The notes under the pieces are model-generated. The model did not search any database. It had not been told where the DNA came from and saw only the letters and a program-made list of their open reading frames with translations. The translations under genes and the position numbers were made by a program. Positions 18,634 to 25,883 of a stretch of DNA of 64,000 nt are shown here, one piece after another (positions within the stretch are counted from its first letter, which is position 1; every line of letters begins with the position of its first letter). Origin of the DNA: Bacteroidota bacterium (lineage in GTDB: Bacteria > Bacteroidota > Bacteroidia > Flavobacteriales > Flavobacteriaceae); assembly GCA_023387965.1 (NCBI GenBank), contig JAEWHE010000042.1, positions 1 to 64,000 of the forward strand. The letters run 5' to 3'.

Positions 18634-19554
18634 ATGAAAATCAACATTTATCACTATATCATCGCTTTTTTTGTTGTAACGAACATAGGTTTTGCGCAGC
18701 AAGATCCGGGTTACACTCAATATATGTACAACATGCTTACGTTTAATCCTGCTTATGCGGGAAGTACGGGAAGTTTAGAAGCTAATTTATTACATCGATC
18801 GCAATGGGTTGGGATTGATGGCGCTCCAACAACGCAGTCTTTAGGGATTCATGCTCCACTGCGAAATGAAAAAATTGGATTGGGTTTTACGGCTGTTAAC
18901 GACAATTTAGGTCCATCGAATGAAACCTACCTTGACGGAAATATTTCTTACACAATATCACTTGGATTAGAAACCCAGTTGGCTTTTGGTATCAAAGGTG
19001 GTGCGAGAATCTTGAACCTCGACTGGAGCAAAGGTCGTTATTATAACAATACCGATAATTTGCTCAATAATAATGTAAACAATCAAATTTCACCTTCGGT
19101 TGGAGCTGGTGCGTTTTTATATACCGATAATTGGTATGTAGGACTTTCGGCTCCAAATTTCCTCAAAGGGGATTACTATGACGACATCCGCGAATCGATT
19201 GATGTGGAACGTGTGCATTATTTTTTAACGGCCGGTTACGTTTTTGATTTAAACGAAAATTTAAAATTCAAGCCCGCCGTTTTGGCAAGAGGCGTTTCGG
19301 GAGCTCCGTTGACATTTGATATTTCTGCCAATTTATTATTTAATGAAAAATTCACTTTTGGGGCTTCCTACCGTCACGACGATTCGGTAAGTGCTTTGGC
19401 CGGATTTCAGGTTTGGCAAGACTTTTTTGTGGGATATTCCTATGATTATACTACTACCAACTTGAATAAATACAATGATGGTTCTCACGAAATTGTGCTT
19501 CGTTTTCAATTGAGTGAAAAATCCGGAAGAATTAAATCGCAACGTTTCTTTTAA
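18634..19554 (+). CDS. PorP/SprF family type IX secretion membrane protein
   Basis: A 306-residue outer-membrane protein of the PorP/SprF family. It has a signal peptide (cleavage after about residue 21, FAQ|QDP) and then the family hallmark QYMYNMLTFNPAYAGS. The rest alternates like beta-barrel strands (LGIHAPLRNEKIGLGF, FGIKGGARI) and ends in a strand near IVLRFQLSEKS. Members bind and export one partner cargo protein with a type B C-terminal domain. The partner here is the adhesin 25 bases upstream; the OmpA-like gene follows after 12 bases. SprF proper serves SprB in Flavobacterium johnsoniae; this is a paralogous set. Confidence 0.93.
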   Translation: MKINIYHYIIAFFVVTNIGFAQQDPGYTQYMYNMLTFNPAYAGSTGSLEANLLHRSQWVGIDGAPTTQSLGIHAPLRNEKIGLGFTAVNDNLGPSNETYLDGNISYTISLGLETQLAFGIKGGARILNLDWSKGRYYNNTDNLLNNNVNNQISPSVGAGAFLYTDNWYVGLSAPNFLKGDYYDDIRESIDVERVHYFLTAGYVFDLNENLKFKPAVLARGVSGAPLTFDISANLLFNEKFTFGASYRHDDSVSALAGFQVWQDFFVGYSYDYTTTNLNKYNDGSHEIVLRFQLSEKSGRIKSQRFF

Positions 19555-19566
19555 AAATATCAGCGT

Positions 19567-21498
19567 ATGAGAAATTTTATAGGAATATTATTTTTACTGA
19601 GTAGTTTTTGGGCAAACGCACAAAAAACTCCGTCAAAAGCAGAGAGATTATACAGAGATTATTCTTTCGTAGAAGCATCAAAGGCATACGAGGAATTTTT
19701 GCAAAAAGAAAAAAATCCTGACGAAACCGTGCTGGAACACGCCGCCGAATCCTTTTATTTTATTGGCGATAAAACAAATGCTGCCAAATATTACAAACAA
19801 TTGTACGACAAAAAAGGGACAGCAATTTCCGAAACGACGTTTCATCGGTTGATTTCTTCTTTGCAATTTGTAGGCGAAAATGATTTGGTAAACCAAATTG
19901 CATCGGCTTATTTTTCCGGAAATAATGCTGCTCTGGCGAAGGATTATGAACATCAGAAAAAAATCAAAGATTCTTTGGCAGGAATGCCGCCTTTGTTTGA
20001 GGTTAAAAATTTAGAAATTAATTCGGATAAATCTGATTTTGGTCCGGCTTTTTACGGCAATAAAATTGTTTATGCTTCCAGCAAAAATTTTTCAAAAGAT
20101 TCAAAGAAAAATTATAGTTGGAACGAGCAACCTTTCTTGGAACTTTACGTTGCCGATCGGAATTTGCAAAACGGAAGTTTGTACAACGACATGCTTTTTT
20201 TGCCAAAAACTCAAACGGAGTTTCACGATGCGACGGTTTCCTTTAGTCCTGATTTGCAATGGGTTTATTTTTCTACGAGTAATGTTCGGCGGAAAAATTT
20301 AATTAACAACAATGTCGGAACGAATAATTTTAAGATTTCTCGCGGGAAATTTTTCAATAATAATTTGACTGAAAAAGAAGATTTAAAATTTTCGAGCGTG
20401 GATTATTCCGTAGGCCATCCACATGTTACATCTGATGGAAAGTGGCTTTATTTTTCTTCGGATATGCCGGGAGGTTATGGTGGAGCCGACTTGTATCGTG
20501 CCGCAATTGCTTCGGATGGAAGCCTTGGCGAACCGGAAAATTTGGGCGAAAATATCAATACGGTTTTGAACGATGTTTTTCCTTTTTTTGTAAATAATCA
20601 TCTTTATTTTGCTTCCGAAGGACATTTTGGTTATGGCGGTTTGGACGTATTTAGGAGTGATTATAATTTGGAAAACAACTATTTTTCATTACCAAAAAAT
20701 TTAGGAACTCCCATTAATTCTACCGCTGATGACTTTGCTTTTATTTTAACTCCCGAGGAAACTGAAGGTTATTTTTCATCCAATCGCGATGGCGGAAAAG
20801 GTGACGACGATATTTATTATTTTACCAAAAAAGCACTCTGCAATCAATACGTTTCGGGTTATGTGACGAACGTAAGGAATCAGATGCCAATCGCGGGAGC
20901 CACATTGAAAGTGTACTTAAATTCAGGTGAATCGATTATTGAAACTACTTCAGATAATGCAGGATTTTACAGAGTTAACGTACCTTGTGATGTGAAAATT
21001 AAATTTTTGGTAACGAAACCCGGCTTCAACGTTGAATTTGGAGAACTTAAAACTACTGCCAAAAATCAAGACGAACTGCGAAATGTAAATTTTCAGTTGG
21101 TTCGATACGAGGATTTGATCATTTCTGTTGAGGAAGTGGAAAAAATTGACATCAACCCTATTTACTTCGATTATAACAAAGCCGACATCACATCAAAAGC
21201 AGAAGATGAACTTGAAAAAGTATTGTATGCCATGAATAAATTTCCGGAAATTAATATCAAGATCGAAACACACACGGATTCGCGCGGCAATGATGCTTAC
21301 AATTTAGATTTGTCTGAGCAAAGAGCTCAATCGGTTTTGAAGTATTTGTTACAAAAAGGAATTACGCAAGAGCGAATTGAAAGTGCCATCGGTTATGGTG
21401 AAAGCAGACTCATCAACCGCTGTGATGATGGTGTGAAGTGTTCTGAAGCGGAACATCTACAAAACCGAAGATCAGATTTCATCGTAGTCAAAAAATAA
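19567..21498 (+). CDS. OmpA-family protein with PD40-type propeller and carboxypeptidase-regulatory domain
   Basis: A 643-residue envelope protein. It starts with a signal peptide (WANAQ|KTP). An N-terminal TPR-like helical region (about 20-130) is followed by WD40-like PD40 repeats (about 150-420; FGPAFYGNKIVYASS, SDGKWLYFSSDMPGGYGGADLY, DGGKGDDDIYYF). Next is a beta-sandwich of the carboxypeptidase-regulatory type (about 428-515), and last an OmpA peptidoglycan-binding domain (about 535-640; IYFDYNKADI, THTDSRGNDAYN, LSEQRAQSV). It closes the adhesin-SprF-OmpA operon and probably ties the secreted adhesin or its export channel to peptidoglycan. A strong terminator follows. Confidence 0.92.
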   Translation: MRNFIGILFLLSSFWANAQKTPSKAERLYRDYSFVEASKAYEEFLQKEKNPDETVLEHAAESFYFIGDKTNAAKYYKQLYDKKGTAISETTFHRLISSLQFVGENDLVNQIASAYFSGNNAALAKDYEHQKKIKDSLAGMPPLFEVKNLEINSDKSDFGPAFYGNKIVYASSKNFSKDSKKNYSWNEQPFLELYVADRNLQNGSLYNDMLFLPKTQTEFHDATVSFSPDLQWVYFSTSNVRRKNLINNNVGTNNFKISRGKFFNNNLTEKEDLKFSSVDYSVGHPHVTSDGKWLYFSSDMPGGYGGADLYRAAIASDGSLGEPENLGENINTVLNDVFPFFVNNHLYFASEGHFGYGGLDVFRSDYNLENNYFSLPKNLGTPINSTADDFAFILTPEETEGYFSSNRDGGKGDDDIYYFTKKALCNQYVSGYVTNVRNQMPIAGATLKVYLNSGESIIETTSDNAGFYRVNVPCDVKIKFLVTKPGFNVEFGELKTTAKNQDELRNVNFQLVRYEDLIISVEEVEKIDINPIYFDYNKADITSKAEDELEKVLYAMNKFPEINIKIETHTDSRGNDAYNLDLSEQRAQSVLKYLLQKGITQERIESAIGYGESRLINRCDDGVKCSEAEHLQNRRSDFIVVKK

Positions 21499-21525
21499 TT
21501 TCATGTTTAATTTTGAGTGAAAAAG

Positions 21526-21552
21526 AGCAACTTCCTGTAAGTTGCTTTTTTT
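21526..21552 (+). terminator. Intrinsic terminator of the adhesin-SprF-OmpA operon
   Basis: AGCAACTT and AAGTTGCT form a perfect 8-bp stem around a five-base loop, followed by seven T. It lies 28 bases past the stop codon at 21498. Confidence 0.92.
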
Positions 21553-21643
21553 GTAATTGTAACTTTTTCCACAAATTATGTAATAGGCAACCCGCTAAAA
21601 AACAGGAACTTTGACTTATATAAATCATTAAAAAACAGCAACC

Positions 21644-21850
21644 ATGAAAAATGTTGGAAACAAATTATTTTTAGCCGCTTCGGTGATGTTTATGGGGTTA
21701 GTTGTTTCTTGTAAAGACAAAGACAAAAACAACGATGGTGATGTGGACATGGCAGATACTACAATGGTGGTAGATCCTGTGGAACCAGTTGCTCCAACCA
21801 CAACAGACACGATGACGATGCCAGCCGATACAATGGCTCCGGCTCCTTAA
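21644..21850 (+). CDS. Small lipoprotein
   Basis: A 68-residue protein with a hydrophobic leader (residues 7-21) and lipobox LVVSC, lipidation expected at Cys23. The mature chain of about 45 residues is acidic and low in complexity (KDKDKNNDGDVDMAD, then Pro/Thr/Met repeats). It probably stays disordered at the membrane. It is followed after 57 bases by a 56-codon ORF on the same strand, which may share the transcript. Function unknown. Confidence 0.7.
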   Translation: MKNVGNKLFLAASVMFMGLVVSCKDKDKNNDGDVDMADTTMVVDPVEPVAPTTTDTMTMPADTMAPAP

Positions 21851-21907
21851 AAAAAATCTTTGGGGAAAGAGAGAAAAAAAATTGCTATTTGAAAAAGAAA
21901 AAAGAAA

Positions 21908-22078
21908 ATGGAAACGACAAATAACCAAAACCACGAAAATCATCAGTTTGGATTGGATTTAAAAAGCGTTAAAATGCCTGAATGGCTGTCGCTTTATTTT
22001 AGTCCACCAAAAATTTGCAACCGTCCCGACATTGATGAAATGTTAGTTGAAGGATATCCGCAAGACGATGAATTTTAA
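21908..22078 (+). CDS. Small protein of 56 residues
   Basis: ATG at 21908 follows an A/G-rich stretch (GAAAAAGAAAAAAGAAA) and the frame stays open to TAA at 22078. The N-terminus is Asn/His-rich (METTNNQNHENHQ); the rest is more ordered (MPEWLSLYFSPPKICNRP) and ends in a very acidic tail (DDEF). A terminator sits 52 bases downstream, which supports a transcribed unit with the lipoprotein gene before it. No family recognised. A real gene is more likely than not. Confidence 0.45.
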   Translation: METTNNQNHENHQFGLDLKSVKMPEWLSLYFSPPKICNRPDIDEMLVEGYPQDDEF

Positions 22079-22129
22079 AAAATAACTGGCTCGAATCCGG
22101 TTATGATTTTGGGAATTTTGTTTCCTTGA

Positions 22130-22167
22130 AAATCCTCGCTCCTTCAAAAAAAGCGAGGATTTTTTAT
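22130..22167 (+). terminator. Intrinsic terminator after the small ORF
   Basis: AATCCTCGCT and AGCGAGGATT form a perfect 10-bp stem with an 11-base loop and a T run to 22166. It is placed just before the next start codon at 22179. Confidence 0.9.
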
Positions 22168-22178
22168 TTTTAATTATT

Positions 22179-22553
22179 ATGAAAATTATCAGCACAAAAA
22201 CACACGCAGTTATCGACTATTTATTGGGATTCATCATGCTTTGCGTTCCTACGATGATGGATTTCCCGGATGATTCTCTCGTATGCAGAACACTTGTAAT
22301 TCCGGGACTGATATTGCTTTTAACTTCTATGTTAAGCGAACACGAAATCAACCTTGCCCATTTTTTTCCGTACCAAATTCATTTAAAAATCGATTTGGCA
22401 ATCGGCGCATTTTTATGTTTGTCGCCCATGATTATTGGCTTATCGCAAAGTGTTTCGCATTTATTTTTTGGAAGCGTCATCTTAGCAAACAGTTTACTTT
22501 CGAAGAAATCCAAAAACATTGAAAATTCCACGTTTAACGAAATCCAGAATTAA
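22179..22553 (+). CDS. Small integral membrane protein, SPW-repeat-like
   Basis: A 124-residue protein with four hydrophobic segments (about residues 10-24, 38-51, 70-86 and 92-105). The opening TKTHAVIDYLLGFIMLCVP resembles the SPW-repeat type of small bacterial membrane proteins. It sits 5 bases before the SDR gene and is probably cotranscribed. In related genomes such proteins accompany general-stress SDRs; here the pairing is what the sequence shows. Exact role unknown. Confidence 0.7.
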   Translation: MKIISTKTHAVIDYLLGFIMLCVPTMMDFPDDSLVCRTLVIPGLILLLTSMLSEHEINLAHFFPYQIHLKIDLAIGAFLCLSPMIIGLSQSVSHLFFGSVILANSLLSKKSKNIENSTFNEIQN

Positions 22554-22557
22554 AACC

Positions 22558-23412
22558 ATGAAAAAGCCAAAATCATTTCCAGAACAAAAACAATCGCAAC
22601 CGGGTATCGAAAAAAAAATGACTCCTGAACCCGAAATTATTCGTGAGAATTATTGCGGTAGCGAAAAATTAAAAGGAAAAATCGCTTTGATTACCGGAGG
22701 CGACAGCGGAATTGGCAGAAGCATTGCCGTACATTTTGCCCGTGAAGGAGCTGATGTTGCCATTGCTTATTTTGATGAAAATGATGACGCCAAAACCACT
22801 CAAAAAATGGTGGAAGCCGAAGGCGGAAAATGTTTGCTTTTCAAAGGCGATTTAAAAAAGGAAGCTTTTTGTAAAAAAATAGTGTCCAAAACCATTGAAA
22901 ATTTTGGCGGTTTAGACATTTTGGTCAACAATGCTGCCATGCAATTTCCTAAAAAAAATATTGAAGAGATGACCGCGGAACAAGTTCAGAAGACATTTGA
23001 AACCAATATTTATCCGTTTTTTTACACCGTTTTTGCAGCCATTCCACATTTAAAAAAAGGTTCAACGATTATTAACACTACGTCAGTTACGGCTTATCGC
23101 GGTAGCGAACATTTATTAGATTATTCGAGTACAAAAGGAGCGATTGTTTCCTTTACAAGATCCGCCTCGTTGATGCTTGTGGAAAAAGAAATTCGGGTGA
23201 ATGCTGTGGCTCCAGGACCAATTTGGACGCCATTGATTCCGGCGACTTTTAGAGGTGAAGACGTGAAAAAATTTGGTCAGGATACCCCAATGAAACGTGC
23301 CGGACAACCTTGCGAAGTAGCTCCAGCTTATGTTTTTTTAGCAAGTGAAGACTCATCTTACATTACCGGACAAGTCATTCACGTAAACGGGGGCGAAATT
23401 ATTGGTGGTTAG
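22558..23412 (+). CDS. Short-chain dehydrogenase/reductase, general stress protein 39 type
   Basis: A 284-residue classical/extended SDR. It has the Rossmann motif TGGDSGIG (residues 46-53), the NNAA motif (LVNNAAMQF), and the catalytic pair Y189 and K193 (DYSSTKG). The C-terminal GQVIHVNGGEIIGG is typical. The 40-residue N-terminal extension (PEQKQSQPGIEKKMTPEPE) matches the YghA/GSP39 subfamily of stress-induced aldehyde or alcohol reductases. The ATG at 22558 is chosen because an upstream in-frame start at 22519 lies inside the preceding gene. It is cytosolic, NADP(H)-dependent by analogy, with an unknown natural substrate. Confidence 0.88.
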   Translation: MKKPKSFPEQKQSQPGIEKKMTPEPEIIRENYCGSEKLKGKIALITGGDSGIGRSIAVHFAREGADVAIAYFDENDDAKTTQKMVEAEGGKCLLFKGDLKKEAFCKKIVSKTIENFGGLDILVNNAAMQFPKKNIEEMTAEQVQKTFETNIYPFFYTVFAAIPHLKKGSTIINTTSVTAYRGSEHLLDYSSTKGAIVSFTRSASLMLVEKEIRVNAVAPGPIWTPLIPATFRGEDVKKFGQDTPMKRAGQPCEVAPAYVFLASEDSSYITGQVIHVNGGEIIGG

Positions 23413-23531
23413 TATTTTTTTGGCGAAACCTTAATACAATCAGCAGAATATTATTTGTAAATTTAGTAAAGATGAAATTTGGGAAAACCTTATTTCTTCA
23501 GATTAAAAATAATAACCAAAATTTTATTGTT

Positions 23532-23750
23532 ATGAAAAACGAAATTAATCAAAACAGAAAAGAAGAAGGATTTGAAACCGGAAACATGGATCAATACGAG
23601 AGAAAATTTAAGGATGATAATCGCGAGAATGACGCGGCTGAAGAGCATCAAAACTCAACTCGTAGAGCAAATCCGCAAGTTCAAAATTCGGCTAACAATA
23701 CCAATCCTTCAGCGGCAAATAACGCCAAGATGAATTATAACAAAAGGTAA
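23532..23750 (+). CDS. Small hydrophilic, probably disordered protein
   Basis: A 72-residue protein made almost wholly of Asn, Glu, Lys, Arg, Gln and Asp, with no hydrophobic core (MKNEINQNRKEEGFE, HQNSTRRANPQVQNSANN). The ATG at 23532 is preferred over one at 23472 because the extra 20 residues are of different, leader-like composition. Such hydrophilin-like peptides often accompany stress SDRs, which fits the gene 120 bases upstream. A bidirectional terminator follows. Function unknown. Confidence 0.6.
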   Translation: MKNEINQNRKEEGFETGNMDQYERKFKDDNRENDAAEEHQNSTRRANPQVQNSANNTNPSAANNAKMNYNKR

Positions 23751-23775
23751 TCTTGATCGGAAATTTTACCGCAAT

Positions 23776-23812
23776 AAAAAACGGCTTATCGAAAATCAAT
23801 AAGCCGTTTTTT
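23776..23812. terminator. Bidirectional intrinsic terminator
   Basis: ACGGCTTAT/ATAAGCCGT is a perfect 9-bp stem with A runs on the left and T runs on the right. It serves both the plus-strand gene ending at 23750 and the minus-strand gene ending at 23835. Confidence 0.92.
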
Positions 23813-23834
23813 GTGGTGATAAAACAATAACTTT

Positions 23835-24125
23835 TTAAGCAATTTTTACGGTTTTCTCTGCCGGGAAATTGGTATGAATCAGGTTTCTTCCTTTGTTCAC
23901 AATTTGTTTTTTAGAATAATTAGAGTACGAAATTACTTTGCGTTTTCCGTAAACTAAAAGAGGCATATTCATTAAAATTCCAACAACGCAAATGGCCATT
24001 AAAATTAATAAGATTGACATATATAAAAGGTGGTTGATTTCTGCGGAAAGGTTAAAATCGATTGCAAAAAAATACGCCGCAGCACAAAAAACAGAACCGG
24101 ATAAAAGTAGGGACAAAATTTTCAT
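23835..24125 (-). CDS. Small two-TM membrane protein
   Basis: A 96-residue protein with two membrane segments (about residues 2-24 and 33-56; LLLSGSVFCAAAYFFAI and SILLILMAICVVGIL). The cytosolic tail is basic (GKRKVISYSNYSKKQIVNKGRNL). The ATG at 24125 (MKILSLLLSG) was chosen because the 29 extra upstream residues look non-native. No family recognised. It faces the stress group of genes across a shared terminator. Confidence 0.6.
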   Translation of the reverse strand: MKILSLLLSGSVFCAAAYFFAIDFNLSAEINHLLYMSILLILMAICVVGILMNMPLLVYGKRKVISYSNYSKKQIVNKGRNLIHTNFPAEKTVKIA

Positions 24126-24259
24126 GACAAATATTTTTAGTGTTCGACAAAAAGGTTTGGTTATTTTGATATTGTAAAGATAGAAACTCCACAAAAGGAT
24201 TTTTTTACACAATTTTAAGAATAGCTTATAAAATAATTTTTAAGAGAAATTTATTACAA

Positions 24260-24523
24260 ATGGATTATATTCAAATACTTGGATTAGTGTCAGCTTTCTT
24301 GACCACATCAGCAAATGTTCCGCAGGCTTATAAAGTTGTCCGCACGAAATCCACTAAAAGTTTATCGGCGATGTCGTTCAGCATGCTTTTTTTGGGAAGT
24401 GTAACTTGGGTAGTTTATGGATTTTTGCGTGACGACATTCCGGTTATCGTGGCAAACGGACTTTCCGGAAGTTTACATGCCATTATATTATTCGTAAAAT
24501 TCACCTATCGGAATAAAAAATAA
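24260..24523 (+). CDS. SemiSWEET/PQ-loop sugar transporter subunit
   Basis: An 87-residue protein with three transmembrane helices, the size of bacterial SemiSWEETs, which work as dimers that carry sugars in either direction across the inner membrane. The PQ motif is in TTSANVPQAYKVVRTKSTKSLS (helix 1 and the following loop). The second helix begins SMLFLGSVTWVVYGF with the conserved Trp and Tyr. The C-terminus is short and basic. It stands alone, so the sugar cannot be inferred. A stem-loop terminator lies about 137 bases downstream. Confidence 0.87.
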   Translation: MDYIQILGLVSAFLTTSANVPQAYKVVRTKSTKSLSAMSFSMLFLGSVTWVVYGFLRDDIPVIVANGLSGSLHAIILFVKFTYRNKK

Positions 24524-24823
24524 AATTATATAAAAATTCTGATTAAAAATATAAAGAAGCTTCTTAGCAAAAAATGCAATTTTGCATTAATAATTTATAA
24601 CTGCCTAACCAACCAATTTTGGGAAGATTGCTATGAAACTTCAACCCAACGACAAAAACAGAGTACTTAAATTTATTTTTTTGTACTCTTTTTTTTTGCA
24701 GTAAATCGTTAAATCTCAATGTATAAATAGATTTTTGAAAAAATTGCGATACGTTCTCCCGAAATTCTTTCACTAAAAACCAAAAAAAATAATATATTTA
24801 CTGATAAATCACTCCACCAAAAC
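24524..24823. other. 300-base intergenic region with two dyads
   Basis: No convincing ORF. It holds a 16-base palindrome AATGCAA-N2-TTGCATT at 24573-24588 and a terminator-like stem-loop at 24660-24698. Just before the AraC-type gene is an AT-rich TATATTTA, one base off the -7 consensus. Confidence 0.6.
24660..24698 (+). terminator. Intrinsic terminator after the SemiSWEET gene
   Basis: AGAGTAC/GTACTCT stem (7 bp) with a long T/A loop, followed by nine T. It is 137 bases past the SemiSWEET stop and upstream of the AraC operon. Confidence 0.7.
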
Positions 24824-25381
24824 ATGAAACTATACATTAAATACGACATCAATTTGGCGTGCCGCGTGATTCTTCAAGAACAATTGGAGAAGCTTGGCAT
24901 CAACTATCAAATGCTTGACATGGGCGAAATTGAGTTTCTCGATAATATTTCACCATCAGTTTTTGAGGAACTTCGAAGTGGCTTGTCACGTTATGGAATT
25001 GAATTGCTTGACAATCAAAAAAGTCAATTAATTCAGCGAATTAAAGATACCATTACCGAAATGATTTATGAACGCGACAAACTGCCAACTTCTACGATTT
25101 CGGCTTATTTGTCGGACAAACTCAACTTGAGTTATGGTTACATTTCGAATATTTTTTCGGAACATACTTATACGTCTATCGAAAATTATATTATCATGCA
25201 AAAAATTGAGCGTGCGAAAAAATTAATTATCGAAGACGGTCTTACTTTGACTGAAGTTTCGTACAAACTTAACTATAGTAGTGTGGCACATCTTTCAGGA
25301 CAATTTAAAAAAACTACAGGTTTAACGCCTTCAATGTTTAAAAGAATTGTGGACAAAAGACGTGGCGTTGCTAAAGAATAA
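24824..25381 (+). CDS. AraC-family transcription regulator
   Basis: A 185-residue protein. Residues about 85-178 are an AraC double helix-turn-helix (LSDKLNLSYGYISNIF, ERAKKLIIEDGLTLTEVSYKLNYSS, FKKTTGLTPSMFKR). The first 75 residues (KYDINLACRVILQEQLEKLGI ... LSRYGIELLD) form a small alpha/beta domain of a kind I associate with Bacteroidota AraC genes beside PAS kinases; it is neither a cupin nor a receiver. It leads an operon with a receiver gene (13 bases on) and a CHASE3 kinase. A regulatory output for that kinase is likely, though the protein has no phosphorylation site of its own. Confidence 0.85.
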   Translation: MKLYIKYDINLACRVILQEQLEKLGINYQMLDMGEIEFLDNISPSVFEELRSGLSRYGIELLDNQKSQLIQRIKDTITEMIYERDKLPTSTISAYLSDKLNLSYGYISNIFSEHTYTSIENYIIMQKIERAKKLIIEDGLTLTEVSYKLNYSSVAHLSGQFKKTTGLTPSMFKRIVDKRRGVAKE

Positions 25382-25394
25382 ATAATTTCGACCT

Positions 25395-25850
25395 GTGCAA
25401 AAGATTGACCATTCCCCCATTAAAATTATTTTAGCCGACGACGACAAAGAAGATCTCGCGGTGTTTCGGGATGCACTCCAAGAGTTGCCGCTCAACCATA
25501 CTTTAGATTCTTTTGCTGACGGAAAAGAATTGATGGATTATTTGTTAAACGACGAAAATCCTTTGCCACATTTGCTGTTTTTAGATTTGAATATGCCTTG
25601 CAAAACCGGAATGGAATGTTTGGATGAAATCCGAAGCAATCCTAGGTTTAGCGGTATTTCCATTGCCATTTACTCCACTTCTTCGGCGAAGGCTGATATT
25701 GAAGCGGCGTTTATTAGTGGCGCCAATATTTACATCAAAAAACCATCGGAGTTTAGCAAATTGAAAGAAGTTTTGAATGAAGTGGTCAATTTAAATTGGC
25801 AACACCACACTTCGGGGTTAAATAAAGATACTTTTTTCTTCAGCATTTAA
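25395..25850 (+). CDS. Single-domain response regulator (Rcp1-like receiver)
   Basis: A 151-residue stand-alone receiver. The acidic cluster is ADDDKED (residues 14-20), phospho-acceptor D64 is in FLDLNMP, with YSTSS and IKKP completing the site. The tail HTSGLNKDTFF is shared with the receiver at 9570-10016, and the two proteins are close paralogues throughout. The start is GTG at 25395, 13 bases after the AraC stop; no ATG precedes the receiver fold. The kinase gene 33 bases downstream is the obvious phosphate donor. Confidence 0.88.
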   Translation: MQKIDHSPIKIILADDDKEDLAVFRDALQELPLNHTLDSFADGKELMDYLLNDENPLPHLLFLDLNMPCKTGMECLDEIRSNPRFSGISIAIYSTSSAKADIEAAFISGANIYIKKPSEFSKLKEVLNEVVNLNWQHHTSGLNKDTFFFSI

Positions 25851-25883
25851 AAATTACCGCTGTCAATTCAAAAGGTATAAATT

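Noticed and set aside
24573..24588. AATGCAA/TTGCATT palindrome as an attachment site or operator
   Set aside because: It is short, in a non-coding AT-rich gap, with no mobile gene and no clear promoter beside it; listed only as content of the gap.
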